DNA from: Deltaproteobacteria bacterium
GTDB lineage: Bacteria; Desulfobacterota; Syntrophia; Syntrophales; Smithellaceae
Length of the DNA: 47,636 bases
Direction of reading: 5' to 3'
Assembly: GCA_025361065.1 (NCBI GenBank)
Contig: JANYAY010000098.1
Coordinates: forward strand, 1 to 47,636
Shown here: one piece after another, positions 34,996 to 43,465 of the stretch
Position numbering within the stretch: the first letter of the stretch is position 1
How the letters are laid out: the number at the start of each line of letters is the position of its first letter
Position numbers and translations under genes: made by a program
The notes under the pieces: generated by a model
The model's database searches: none
What the model saw: only the letters and a program-made list of their open reading frames with translations
What the model was told of the DNA's origin: nothing

Positions 34996-37581
34996 TTACG
35001 GGGTAATGACAATGTTAACCAGCTTTTTCGGCACGTAAATGACTTTCCGAACATTGGCTCCTTTGATCAGAGCGACAATTTTTTCATCCGCCAGAGCGGC
35101 CGCTTTAATACTTTCTTCGTCTTCGTCAACGGCCACTGTTATCCGGCTGCGCAGTTTGCCGTTGATCTGCAGGACAATGGTGATCTCTTCTTCGCTGGCA
35201 ATTGTTTTATCGTACTTGGGCCAACTGACTGCGGATACCGGCGTGCTGTAGCCCAGCATTTGCCACAGTTCTTCGGTCATATGCGGGACAATGGGCGCAA
35301 GCAGTATAATTGCACTCTCCAGCGCCTCGCGGACGACGGCTAAAGCAATCTTGTCTTCGCTTCCTGGACGGTTAAGCTGATAAAGAGTATTAACCAGTTC
35401 CATAACCGCGCTGATTGCCGTATTGAAATGGAAACGGTCTTCGATATCAATTGTCACCTTCCGGATGGTCTGATGAGTTTTGCGCCGCAGACTTTTCAGT
35501 TCACCTTCCAGTGAATCACTGCCCGTCAGCGGTTTTATATCGCTGATGTCATCGAAATATTCCATGAAGATGCGCCACAGGCGGGAGAGGAAACGGAATG
35601 ATCCTTCCACACCCTGATCGCTCCATTCCAGATCTTTTTCCGGCGGGGCGGCAAACAAACAGAATATTCTCGCGGTGTCGGCGCCGTAAGTTTTAATCAG
35701 ATAATCAGGGTCAATGACGTTTTTCAGGGATTTAGACATTTTCTCGGTTTTACCGATGGTTACTTCTTTTTGACAGAAGACACATTTTCCTTCTGCTGCC
35801 TGTTCGGGGTAGAGAAAGCCGTGTTCGGAACATTTCATTGTTTCTTTACAAACCATGCCCTGGGTGAGCAGGTTTAAAAAAGGTTCATCAACGCCTAGGA
35901 CACCGAGATCCCTCAATACTTTTGTGTAGAAACGGGAATACAGCAAATGAAGAATGGCATGCTCAATACCGCCGATGTATTGGTCCACCGGCATCCAGTA
36001 ATCAAGCTTCTTGCGGTCCAACCCCGGCTTTTCATGGCAATCGGCGCTGCAGAAACGGTCGAAGTACCAGGAAGACTCGACAAAAGTATCCATGGTATCT
36101 GTTTCTCTTTTTGCCTTGCCACCACATTTAGGGCAGGTGGTTTCAGTAAATTCCTTCAGGGCGGCAAGCGGTGAGCCGCCTTCGCCGCTAAAGACAACAT
36201 CGCGGGGCAGTACAACGGGCAAATCCGATTCGGCTACGGCAACGAGCCCGCATTTTTCACAATTAACCATGGGAATGGGCGCTCCCCAGTAACGCTGCCG
36301 GGATATCCCCCAATCGCGCAGCCGGTATTGAATGGTGCGTTTGCCCCGGCCGATGGACTCCAAATAATCAGCAATAGACTCCAGGGCCTTCATGTTCTCC
36401 ATGCCGTCAAATTGGCCGGAGTGAATTAAAACGCCCTCACCGACATAAGCTTCGGTCATGCTATGCACATTGAGAGGTTTATCATGAGGCTGAATAACTA
36501 CTATCATGGGCAGATTAAATTTTTTGGCAAATTCAAAGTCCCGCTGATCATGGGTCGGAACAGCCATAACGCAGCCGGTGCCATACTCGGCTAAAACAAA
36601 ATTAGTGGCGTAAACGGGCATGCGGTGTCCGGTTAAGGGATTCTGGCAATAAGCATCCAGAAAGATTCCTTCCTTTTCATAATATTCGGAAGTGCGCATC
36701 AGCCGATCTTGTTTTTTTACTTTTTCGACAAATTGCCGGACATCATTTTCGATGGTCTTGCCTTGAGATAACTCCGTAACCAGGGGATGCTCGGCGGCAA
36801 CCAGCATGAATGTTGCGCCGAAAAGCGTATCCTGCCTGGTGGTGAAAACATGAATCGCCTTATCTGATCCGATGAGCGGAAAAGTAACATCACAGCCGAA
36901 GCTTTTTCCGATCCAGTTTTTCTGCATGGTCAGCACGCGCTCCGGCCAGCCGGGCAGTTTATCGCAATACTCGAGCAGTTCTTCAATATAGGCAGTTATC
37001 TTGAAAAACCATTGTTCCAATACTTTTTCGCTGACTTCATCGCCGCAACGCCAGCAAAGTCCCTGTTCTACCTGTTCGTTAGCCAGAACGGTTTCGCATT
37101 GGGAGCAGTAATTAACGGTAGAGCGTTTTTTATAAGCCAGCCCTTTTTCATACATCCAAAGAAAGAATAATTGTTCCCAGCGGTAATAATCCGGTTCACA
37201 GGTTGATATTTCTCTGTCCCAGTCATAACTAAAGCCCATTCTCTTGAGCTGGACTCTCATATGCGCGATATTTTCGTTTGTCCACTGAGAGGGATGGATT
37301 TTATGTTCGATGGCGGCATTTTCCGCGGGCATACCGAAAGAATCCCAACCCATCGGATGCAAAACATTAAAACCCTGCATGCGTTTATAACGGGCATAAA
37401 CGTCACCGATTGTGTAATTGCGGACATGTCCGATATGAATTTTACCGGAAGGATAGGGGAACATTTCCAGCAGATAGTATTTCTTCTTTTGCGGATCTTC
37501 GGTAACTTTAAAAGCTTTTTCTTCTTCCCACTTTTTTTGCCATTTCTCTTCAATTTGTTGAGGTTCGTATTTTACGTTCAT
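34996..37581 (-). CDS. leuS: Leucyl-tRNA synthetase
   Basis: 861 residues, the usual bacterial size. Charges tRNA-Leu. HIGH at 49-52 ([15 protein letters not shown]), an editing domain with [12 protein letters not shown], a zinc-ribbon type insertion with [11 protein letters not shown] and further cysteines, and KMSKS ([11 protein letters not shown]). The C-terminal domain ends [14 protein letters not shown]. Start ATG 37581 fits the family beginning [14 protein letters not shown]. Upstream lies a REP-type repeat region. Confidence 0.98.
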   Translation of the reverse strand: MNVKYEPQQIEEKWQKKWEEEKAFKVTEDPQKKKYYLLEMFPYPSGKIHIGHVRNYTIGDVYARYKRMQGFNVLHPMGWDSFGMPAENAAIEHKIHPSQWTNENIAHMRVQLKRMGFSYDWDREISTCEPDYYRWEQLFFLWMYEKGLAYKKRSTVNYCSQCETVLANEQVEQGLCWRCGDEVSEKVLEQWFFKITAYIEELLEYCDKLPGWPERVLTMQKNWIGKSFGCDVTFPLIGSDKAIHVFTTRQDTLFGATFMLVAAEHPLVTELSQGKTIENDVRQFVEKVKKQDRLMRTSEYYEKEGIFLDAYCQNPLTGHRMPVYATNFVLAEYGTGCVMAVPTHDQRDFEFAKKFNLPMIVVIQPHDKPLNVHSMTEAYVGEGVLIHSGQFDGMENMKALESIADYLESIGRGKRTIQYRLRDWGISRQRYWGAPIPMVNCEKCGLVAVAESDLPVVLPRDVVFSGEGGSPLAALKEFTETTCPKCGGKAKRETDTMDTFVESSWYFDRFCSADCHEKPGLDRKKLDYWMPVDQYIGGIEHAILHLLYSRFYTKVLRDLGVLGVDEPFLNLLTQGMVCKETMKCSEHGFLYPEQAAEGKCVFCQKEVTIGKTEKMSKSLKNVIDPDYLIKTYGADTARIFCLFAAPPEKDLEWSDQGVEGSFRFLSRLWRIFMEYFDDISDIKPLTGSDSLEGELKSLRRKTHQTIRKVTIDIEDRFHFNTAISAVMELVNTLYQLNRPGSEDKIALAVVREALESAIILLAPIVPHMTEELWQMLGYSTPVSAVSWPKYDKTIASEEEITIVLQINGKLRSRITVAVDEDEESIKAAALADEKIVALIKGANVRKVIYVPKKLVNIVITP

Positions 37582-37668
37582 AGCCTGCTCCAGAAACTTG
37601 AAATATAGTGAATTTTTCTAGCATATCGCCCGCCTGCTTGCAATGTCTTTGTCACAGGGAAAATATAT

Positions 37669-37700
37669 TGGTGGATGCGCTAACGCTTCATCCACCCTGC
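37669..37700 (-). repeat. REP element 1 (type A)
   Basis: Read on the minus strand it is GCAGGGTGGAT, loop, ATCCACCA: stem GGTGGAT/ATCCACC. Pairs in opposite orientation with REP 2 as a BIME-like unit. Confidence 0.8.
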
Positions 37701-37741
37701 GATTTAGCTACATTTTAGCGATTTGCGCTCTTTCCATTTCT

Positions 37742-37772
37742 GTAGGGTGGAACAAGCGTAGCGGTTCCACCA
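37742..37772 (+). repeat. REP element 2 (type B)
   Basis: GTAGGGTGGAAC, then AAGCGTAGCG, then GTTCCACCA. The 5' GTAG tetranucleotide and stem GGTGGAAC/GTTCCACC fit the widespread GTAGGGTGG REP family. Confidence 0.82.
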
Positions 37773-37778
37773 AATTAT

Positions 37779-38297
37779 TCATTCTATATCCATCTTTTTA
37801 ACACTATCCGGTTCAAATGTTCCCCAGTCCTGAGGGTACAAACCTTGTTTCACGGCTAGCTGAAATGAAGAAGACGACCAGTCTGTAACTCTTTTTACAT
37901 ATCCATGCTTTACCGGATTGTAATAAATATAATCCATATGCCGTCGCCAGTCTTCTTCACTGCGAATCAAATGTTCCCAGAAACGACGTTGCCAGAGCAG
38001 TTTTTCCTTCCGATCATTAAGTAGTGCATCAATTCCGATGGAAACATAATGCTTGATGAGCCGCCAACGTATTGAAAAATCATGGTCATCAGGTGGTAAT
38101 TGCCAGATACAGTGAATATGATCTGGCAAAACAACAATGGAGTCAATAGTAAAAGGTCGAGTTTCCTGTACATGACGAAATGCTATCCGCAGTCTTTCTA
38201 TAACATCCGGCCTAGTCAGAATAGGGCGACGATCATGCGTCACCACCGTAAAAAAGTAGCAACCACCCGGGTGATATACACGAAGGTAAGTGCTCAT
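37779..38297 (-). CDS. REP-associated tyrosine transposase (RAYT)
   Basis: 172 residues, the compact RAYT form without a C-terminal extension. MSTYLRVYHPGGCYFFTVVT is a classic start. The HUH motif is in IVVLPDHIHCIWQLP, and the catalytic tyrosine helix is MDYIYYNPVKHGYV. It acts as a single-strand DNA nuclease/joining enzyme at REP hairpins and is a domesticated transposase rather than a self-mobile element. Two REP copies lie on each side, 6 bp from its stop codon and 13 bp from its start, which makes the unit a complete REPtron inserted between leuS and the AmgK-like gene. Confidence 0.92.
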   Translation of the reverse strand: MSTYLRVYHPGGCYFFTVVTHDRRPILTRPDVIERLRIAFRHVQETRPFTIDSIVVLPDHIHCIWQLPPDDHDFSIRWRLIKHYVSIGIDALLNDRKEKLLWQRRFWEHLIRSEEDWRRHMDYIYYNPVKHGYVKRVTDWSSSSFQLAVKQGLYPQDWGTFEPDSVKKMDIE

Positions 38298-38310
38298 TGA
38301 TTATCCTCGT

Positions 38311-38342
38311 TGGTGGATGCGCTTCGCTTCATCCACCCTACA
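38311..38342 (-). repeat. REP element 3 (type A)
   Basis: On the minus strand: TGTAGGGTGGATGAAGCG, then AAGCGCATCCACCA. Nearly identical to REP 1 with an intact GTAG. Confidence 0.82.
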
Positions 38343-38370
38343 ATTATCATCTCGTTTTGTAATCATCCGT

Positions 38371-38399
38371 TGGGTGGAACAATCGTAGCGGTTCCACCA
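38371..38399 (+). repeat. REP element 4 (type B)
   Basis: TGGGTGGAACAATCG, then TAGCGGTTCCACCA, the same stem as REP 2. With REP 3 it forms the second inverted pair. Confidence 0.82.
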
Positions 38400-38405
38400 T
38401 TCACA

Positions 38406-39413
38406 TTATTTATTTTGGGCAAGCTTGTGGACACAAATATCTGCCAACTCCCGGAGCTTGGGCAAGTTCTTCGCATTAGTTGCTGCTGTCAGTAAATTAC
38501 TGATGCCGTTATCAATATGGCCCAGAAAATCCGGTTTGTTCTTTTTTAATCCTAAAAAACCATATGCTCCCAGCGCCTGCATGAGCCGCTGCGCCGCAGC
38601 CTCCCGGAAATTCGAAGTAAACACATCGAGGCTATAGACTGGTTTCATGAGCTCATAATAAAATTTCAGCAGTTCGCCTTGTTCATCGGCCGTAAAGGTA
38701 ACATAAGGGTCGCAGATCAGTGAGCCCAGATCGTAAAACAGGCAGCCCCGACGCATACCCTGAAAATCAATCAGCACCGGCCGGCCATTTTTCAGGAGGA
38801 TATTCTGCGATTGAAAATCACGATGAATCAGGGACGGTTCTATTTTTTGCAGGCGGGCGATCAATCCGGCTAATTCCTTTTGCAAATCATTTATATAAGA
38901 AGGCGACAATTTCAATCGGCAAACCGCTCCAACAAAATTTTCCTGAAAATAATCATGTTCCCAGTGGTACAGTTTTGCGCTGTAACTTTCTGCCAGTTGC
39001 AGGCCTGCAGGCAGCTCCGTCAGATCAAAGGCATGCAGTTTGCGGATTTGCCGCAGCACCTGATAATAATATTCGCGGCGACTGTCCCAGGGCAGAGTCC
39101 TTTGCGACCACAAATCAATATCGCCTAAATCTTCCAGCAAAATGAAATGAAGCTGGGAATCCTGAGCAATGATCTGCGGTACGCAAACGTCGATGCCGGC
39201 CAAAAACTTATTAATGCCGACCCAGCAGGAGTTTTCTTCCACCTCGGTGCCATAGTGCATAAATATAAAACTGGATTGATCAGGCAGCGAGACGCGGAAA
39301 AAACTGCGGTCGGAACCGCCTTTTTTGATGGGAATGATTTCCCATCCTGTCGCGTCCACATGTTCGGTTAAAAATTTTTGTATTTCTTTGTTCATACGTT
39401 CCATAATTGCCAT
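38406..39413 (-). CDS. amgK: AmgK-like sugar kinase (N-acetylmuramate/N-acetylglucosamine kinase)
   Basis: 335 residues, aminoglycoside-phosphotransferase fold: LIHRDFQSQNILL with catalytic Asp (HRD, D199) and the metal-binding DFQG (216-219), then RGCLFYDLGSLICDPYV, which is close to the AmgK signature. AmgK phosphorylates the anomeric carbon of MurNAc so that MurU can make UDP-MurNAc without de novo MurA/MurB steps. The MurU homologue is the next gene upstream on the same strand. The two are now separated by a mobile repeat at 39443-39620. Start could also be the ATG at 39395. Name assigned from motif and partner gene; substrate not proven. Confidence 0.75.
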   Translation of the reverse strand: MAIMERMNKEIQKFLTEHVDATGWEIIPIKKGGSDRSFFRVSLPDQSSFIFMHYGTEVEENSCWVGINKFLAGIDVCVPQIIAQDSQLHFILLEDLGDIDLWSQRTLPWDSRREYYYQVLRQIRKLHAFDLTELPAGLQLAESYSAKLYHWEHDYFQENFVGAVCRLKLSPSYINDLQKELAGLIARLQKIEPSLIHRDFQSQNILLKNGRPVLIDFQGMRRGCLFYDLGSLICDPYVTFTADEQGELLKFYYELMKPVYSLDVFTSNFREAAAQRLMQALGAYGFLGLKKNKPDFLGHIDNGISNLLTAATNAKNLPKLRELADICVHKLAQNK

Positions 39414-39442
39414 TATTCCATACGTACCGTAAAATTACTTTT

Positions 39443-39620
39443 TTGTCATACCGGCGCAGGAGACTGTGTCGCAATAGCAGATAGAACCATCAACACCGTC
39501 ATGCCTGTGAATACCCTGAAGGGCACGCGAACCGGCGTCCAGAACTTACTAAAAATACTGGATTCCCCCGTGTCAAGCACGGGGCAGGCTCAAAGTCGCG
39601 CTTCGCTTGCACGGAATGAC
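39443..39620. repeat. Interspersed intergenic repeat (GTCAT...ATGAC type)
   Basis: Contains GTCATACCGG, CCGTCATGCC, GAAGGGCACGCGAACCGG, CGTCCAGAACTT, CTGGATTCCC and ends GGAATGAC. These blocks resemble the common proteobacterial noncoding repeat bounded by GTCAT/ATGAC. Single copy in this window; boundaries approximate. Confidence 0.55.
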
Positions 39621-39633
39621 AAAGGAACAATTA

Positions 39634-40368
39634 TTAGTTCTTCAAGCCTGATTTCTTTAACTTCTCGTATTCTTCCAGCGTCCCCAAATCATACCAATAA
39701 CCATCGTCGATCACAGCACCACCGACAGAAAGGGGATTCTCTTTAATCATTGCGATGAGTGGCGGTACAATAGATTCTATCTTCCCCGCCTGTAAGCGAT
39801 TCAAAAATGCTTTTTCCACAATGTAAATCCCGACAAAAAGACAGCTTTTGGCCCCCGGATTTTTTAAAATATGCCTCATATCGCAGATAAAGCCGTTCTC
39901 ATCAATGTTGACATTCAACAACGGTCCCTGCGAGCGCAAAGCCAGCGTAACTTCTGTTTTGTCGGAAAAGTGCCGGTCCATGAGCGGCGCCAGGGGCAGG
40001 TTGGTAATGATATCGCCATTGTAAACAATTATCCGTTCCTCGCCGGCAATTAAATCTTCAATATTTTTGATGCCGCCTCCCGTATCCAGAAGCACCGGCT
40101 CATGGCGGAATGTGATCGGGATTCCCTGCCAGTTGTTATCCGGGAAAGCCTTGGCATATTTTTCAGCGCAATGATGCGTATTGACGATAAATCGCTGCAC
40201 CCCAACTGCCCGCAAATGCTCCATCGCATAAGTAATAATCGGCCTGTCGCCGATCCGTAAAAGCGGTTTTGGCGTGTTTTCGGTAAGCGGCCGAAGCCGT
40301 GTGCCCAGCCCAGCGCCCAGAATAAATGCTGTTTTAATCTGTTTTTTTTGCATACCTTTTTCTTCCAT
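39634..40368 (-). CDS. murU: MurU-like sugar-1-phosphate nucleotidyltransferase
   Basis: 244 residues. Nucleotidyltransferase signature LGAGLGTRLRPLTENTPKPL (17-36), DTGGG at 95-99 and NGDIITNL; length fits the short single-domain group including MurU and GlmU/RfbA-like uridylyltransferases. The adjacent AmgK homologue supports MurNAc-alpha-1-phosphate uridylyltransferase over other sugar targets. The ATG directly follows the stop codon of the DUF4143 ATPase gene, so translation is likely coupled; a second ATG (MQKKQIKTAF) is five codons in. Confidence 0.75.
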   Translation of the reverse strand: MEEKGMQKKQIKTAFILGAGLGTRLRPLTENTPKPLLRIGDRPIITYAMEHLRAVGVQRFIVNTHHCAEKYAKAFPDNNWQGIPITFRHEPVLLDTGGGIKNIEDLIAGEERIIVYNGDIITNLPLAPLMDRHFSDKTEVTLALRSQGPLLNVNIDENGFICDMRHILKNPGAKSCLFVGIYIVEKAFLNRLQAGKIESIVPPLIAMIKENPLSVGGAVIDDGYWYDLGTLEEYEKLKKSGLKN

Positions 40369-41496
40369 TCAGGCAGACAACTGCGCAAGCCATTTACCGG
40401 CGCTGATGATAGAGATGTTATCTTTCTGCTGTTCGCGCCGTAGATTTTGAACAATTTGAATAGCTGATGCTTCCGGCAGTTTTTTGGCAAGTAGCTTTAA
40501 TGACGCGGAAGGTGAATCATCAGAGGCCTTCACTTCAATGAGATGCGTCGCCTTTCCTTTTCGGCTGAGCGAAAAGTCAACTTCTTTGCCATCTTTGGTT
40601 TTGATATAGTTCAGCTCAATGTTTTCACCTGTGATGTCCTGCAAATACTGAACATGTTTTAACAGACAGACGGCACAGGTATTTTCCAGTTGGATTCCTT
40701 CATCGCCCAGAACAAAACCGCTGTCATAAAAATACAGTTTGGGCTCTTTCAGAATGGCCCTGGCCACATTGGTATGGAAAGGCCGCACGGTAAACACGAT
40801 GCAAAGACTTTCCAGAATATCAACATATCGGCGCACTGTATTGGGCGCAATTTGGATATCCTGCGCAATCGACGTATAAGAAACAGGTGAACCGACTCGG
40901 GAGCGCAATAGTTCCAGCAACAGCCGCATAGAACGCACTTCCTGCAGTCTGCCGAATTCCAGAATATCCTCGCGAATCAAGTCCGTATAGTATTGATTGC
41001 GCCAACGAGTTGCTTCCGTTTCCGAACCGGATAAAAAAGGCTCTGGAAATCCGCCTAGCCGGTTCAGCAGTGCCAGAGATTCGTCAGGCGGAATGGAATC
41101 TTTAAGTTCACATACGGAAAGCGGATTAAGCCGCATTGCGTAATAACGTCCGGCCAGTGATTCGCCGGATTGTCGGAAAGTGTCCAGTCTCGCGCTGCCG
41201 GTAATCAGCATGGCTTGATTTTTTGCGCGAGTGTCAAAGGCACCTTTGATGAACTTTTTCCATTCCGGCTTTTTGTGAATTTCATCAAGGATGAGTAGAT
41301 CATTCTGGGCAGGCCATGACTGCTCATTGATTATCTTCGCATCGGCTGTATTATCAAAGTTCAGATATTGAGGGGACTTGAATTCATCCATGAGTGCCTT
41401 AGCCAGCCAGGTTTTACCGACTTGCCGCGGCCCGGTCAAAATAACCATCTTCTTTTGCAAATCTTTTTTTATCGAATCGTAAAGATAGCGTTTCAT
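40369..41496 (-). CDS. AAA ATPase with DUF4143 domain
   Basis: 375 residues. P-loop TGPRQVGKT (21-29), Walker B LLILDEIHK, ITGSARLDT sensor, then a winged-helix portion (VSYTSIAQDIQIAPNTVRRY) and the C-terminal DUF4143 nuclease-like part (EVDFSLSRKGKATHLIEVKAS). The E-V-D...E-V-K spacing is that of a PD-(D/E)XK fold. Families like this are common, often mobile, and of unclear role. It abuts murU without a gap. A palindrome lies 19 bp before its start, consistent with self-control. It probably arrived later than the amgK-murU pair. Confidence 0.88.
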   Translation of the reverse strand: MKRYLYDSIKKDLQKKMVILTGPRQVGKTWLAKALMDEFKSPQYLNFDNTADAKIINEQSWPAQNDLLILDEIHKKPEWKKFIKGAFDTRAKNQAMLITGSARLDTFRQSGESLAGRYYAMRLNPLSVCELKDSIPPDESLALLNRLGGFPEPFLSGSETEATRWRNQYYTDLIREDILEFGRLQEVRSMRLLLELLRSRVGSPVSYTSIAQDIQIAPNTVRRYVDILESLCIVFTVRPFHTNVARAILKEPKLYFYDSGFVLGDEGIQLENTCAVCLLKHVQYLQDITGENIELNYIKTKDGKEVDFSLSRKGKATHLIEVKASDDSPSASLKLLAKKLPEASAIQIVQNLRREQQKDNISIISAGKWLAQLSA

Positions 41497-41514
41497 GGGC
41501 GACTATTTAGCAGA

Positions 41515-41557
41515 GCATTGCACAAAAGTCAAGTCCGTTGTGCAATGCGTTGCACAA
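41515..41557. promoter_or_regulatory. Palindromic operator-like site before the DUF4143 gene
   Basis: GCATTGCACAA (41515-41525) and TTGTGCAATGC (41538-41548) are a perfect 11-bp inverted repeat with a 12-base centre. A third half-site, GTTGCACAA, follows at 41549-41557. The placement upstream of the start codon suggests a regulator binding site. Confidence 0.5.
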
Positions 41558-41646
41558 TAGTCGAATCGATTCTTTTGTGATCGAGAAATAAAGAGGAGCA
41601 TTTCCCTTGATCCTTCAGCCTTCAGTCTTCAGCCTGCCTCCACCCT

Positions 41647-41976
41647 TTACTTCGGCGGCAGTGTTCGAACAAAAGATAGGGCCCTCTGCACCCAATTGTT
41701 GAGCTCTTCATCAGAATCCAGCGCTGCGGATAAAACCATCACCCAGCCTTTCATCGGCTTGCCGGTGATATCAAATTTCTTTGTCTGAGGCATCTTCAGC
41801 ATCTCTGAGTATCTATCAGCGCCGACTCGGACAATCAGATCATCCTTGATAATGCCGCACACCATGTTGCCGAAGAGTAAAAAGCAAATACCACCGAACA
41901 TTTTCTTCTCGCCAAATCCCGGCTCTTCCTCCAGTATATCCCGAACTCTTTGCGCCAAACCATCATCGTAAGCCAT
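41647..41976 (-). CDS. TfoX/Sxy N-terminal-domain protein
   Basis: 109 residues: MAYDDGLAQRVRDILEE, EKKMFGGICFLLFGNMVCGI and DLIVRVGADRYSEML form the TfoX_N pattern. TfoX/Sxy drives competence in some gammaproteobacteria, but stand-alone N-domain proteins like this are widespread and uncharacterised. AGAGGTG precedes the ATG at 41976. It is separated by about 110 bp from the preceding Sec-type ArsC gene. Confidence 0.88.
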   Translation of the reverse strand: MAYDDGLAQRVRDILEEEPGFGEKKMFGGICFLLFGNMVCGIIKDDLIVRVGADRYSEMLKMPQTKKFDITGKPMKGWVMVLSAALDSDEELNNWVQRALSFVRTLPPK

Positions 41977-42083
41977 TTTTCACCTCTTTTAAAGATGTGA
42001 TCGTTTTGGAAAATTTGAGTACCTTTGACGTATTGGCTTGGGTATTCTAACTGCCGGATAACGACCATACTCCGGCAATGCCA

Positions 42084-42428
42084 TTATTGCAAAATTTCCG
42101 TAAGCTTTTTGCTGTCCGCACCGAAGTAAACCATTTTGCCAAGCTTAACAATGGGACGGCGGATAAGACGCGGCTCTTTAAGCATAAGATTGATCAGCTC
42201 ATTATCGTTTAGTTTTTCCTGCTCCAGCCCCAGCGCCTTGAAACTGGGGGAACGGAAACTGAACATATCGGCGGCAGGTTTCCCGTGTAGGAGCGCCTCG
42301 ATTTCTGCGCGCGTGAACGGAGTCTTGAAAAAATCACGGTCGTTGATTATCACTTCTTTCTGCGAAAGAAACTCCTTCGCTTTCCGGCAGGTTGTTCACT
42401 TATTCCAGCAAAAAAAGTCAATGGTCAT
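42084..42428 (-). CDS. ArsC/Spx-like thioredoxin-fold protein with UGA-encoded selenocysteine (UxxC)
   Basis: Read from ATG 42428 (AAAGGAA upstream) the frame is MTIDFFCWNK, then TGA at 42398-42396, then TTCRKAKEFLSQKEV on to FFKTPFTRAEIEALL, FSFRSPSFKALG and PRLIRRPIVKLGKMVYFG. With the TGA read as an amino acid the protein is 114 residues, exactly ArsC/Spx size. The TGA stands at the first Cys of the CxxC motif (family: NKCTTCRKA), giving U11-T-T-C14. A hairpin suited to a bacterial SECIS follows at the right distance. Read conventionally, only residues after the stop would be made and the active site would be lost. Selenocysteine is an inference; a nonsense mutation is the alternative. Probable redox role; arsenate as substrate is not shown. 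Confidence 0.78.
42362..42380 (-). promoter_or_regulatory. Candidate bacterial SECIS hairpin
   Basis: On the coding strand, starting 16 nt after the UGA: GCGAAGGA, loop GUU, UCUUUCGC, an 8-bp stem with one G-U pair. The loop begins with G and lies 23 nt from the UGA. Both match the bSECIS rules (apical loop 16-37 nt from UGA, G in the first two loop bases). Confidence 0.6.
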
Positions 42429-42561
42429 TTTCGTTTTTCCTTTCGGTTAATCCGTCAATCAAGGTGATTGCGATGAACTACGCCGTCAAATTTTCTATCA
42501 CCTGTCGCGGGAGATTTAGGTTATCCCCGAGCACGCCGGATATTGCACCGGGTTATGTTGC

Positions 42562-42582
42562 GGACTGTTCGGGGAACAGTCC
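42562..42582. terminator. Perfect hairpin downstream of the pRiA4b-type gene
   Basis: GGACTGTTC, loop GGG, GAACAGTCC: a perfect 9-bp stem 12 bp beyond the gene's stop. No T-tract, so a terminator role is possible but not certain. Confidence 0.45.
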
Positions 42583-42594
42583 CTACATCTCCTC

Positions 42595-43272
42595 TTATTT
42601 TCCCAAGAAGGCTTTTTTCCACCGATTGTACGGGTTATCAAACCTGATGGAATTCTTGTCGAACTTTTCAGGGTCCCAACCCTTGCCGACCCATGCTTTC
42701 ATTGCTTCATAATCTTCATCTTCAGGGTCAGACAATGTCTTCAACAACTCAACATAACCATGCTTACCGCCACAATCCTCCGGCGGACATGCTCTTTCGC
42801 CATCAATACAAATCGGGTATTTGACGTTCTTCTCTTTGAACAGGTATCCTTCGAGTTGTAGGCTGTGTTGCCATGAATCACCATAATCGTAGGTATATGT
42901 CGCGGTCGTACCCAAATCATGGAAATAAGAAAAAAGGGAAATCTCCCATCCCGGGTAAATCTCCTGTGTGTCATCAAACCTGTCGAAATCAGGTATGCCA
43001 ATATCGTCTTTTGCCTTTTTCCCTTTTTTCTTAATGCTAAAATGGTGAAGATGATAATCAAGCCATCCCAGTGAATCTTGAATGGCTACATGCAAATCCC
43101 AGAAATTGTAATTGGAAGGCACCAGTATCCGCCTCCAGATCAAAGGCGATATTTCCGTTAACTCTACCTTGAATTGAAGAACGCAATTCTTGAAGGGAAT
43201 ACCGTCAATTCCTTTCCGGTAATGCATTGCGTAACCTTGTTTCGTGAAATTCTTGTCATATTTGCCTGGCAT
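42595..43272 (-). CDS. Plasmid pRiA4b ORF-3 family protein
   Basis: 225 residues. Family marks: VELTEISPLIWRRILVPSNY, the helix DLHVAIQDSLGW then HLHHFSI, YTYDYGDSWQHSLQLEG, and CPPEDCGGKHGYVELL. AAAGGGG precedes the ATG. Biochemical role of the family is unknown; it is often linked to plasmids and IS1096-type mobile elements. Charged and soluble with no signal peptide. About 190 bp separate it from the AmpG gene upstream, so it may be an insertion into the salvage locus. Confidence 0.9.
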   Translation of the reverse strand: MPGKYDKNFTKQGYAMHYRKGIDGIPFKNCVLQFKVELTEISPLIWRRILVPSNYNFWDLHVAIQDSLGWLDYHLHHFSIKKKGKKAKDDIGIPDFDRFDDTQEIYPGWEISLFSYFHDLGTTATYTYDYGDSWQHSLQLEGYLFKEKNVKYPICIDGERACPPEDCGGKHGYVELLKTLSDPEDEDYEAMKAWVGKGWDPEKFDKNSIRFDNPYNRWKKAFLGK

Positions 43273-43465
43273 ATAACCCCTTTCTGCCTCTACTTTTTTT
43301 CAGACCTCGATATTCGCCTCGGCATAACTGAAAGCCTCATTTTCCCCGACCGCAGTAATTGAATCCGGCATTACGCGGGGAAAGGGCTTCTTCCCCGGCA
43401 AATATTTCGGCACTTGAATATTCCTCAGACACTGAGTAAAAACATCGCTCCTTCAGCCTAATCCC

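Noticed and set aside
37779-38297. Treating the compact RAYT as an active insertion sequence
   Set aside because: It lacks element ends of its own and is flanked by REP hairpins, the arrangement of domesticated RAYT genes.
42084-42353. Shorter ArsC-like reading starting after the TGA
   Set aside because: It would omit the CxxC active site and the first beta strand; the longer reading with a recoded UGA fits family length and has a ribosome binding site.
42136-42450. 104-residue plus-strand frame over the ArsC-like gene
   Set aside because: Antisense shadow of a gene with clear protein conservation in the other direction.
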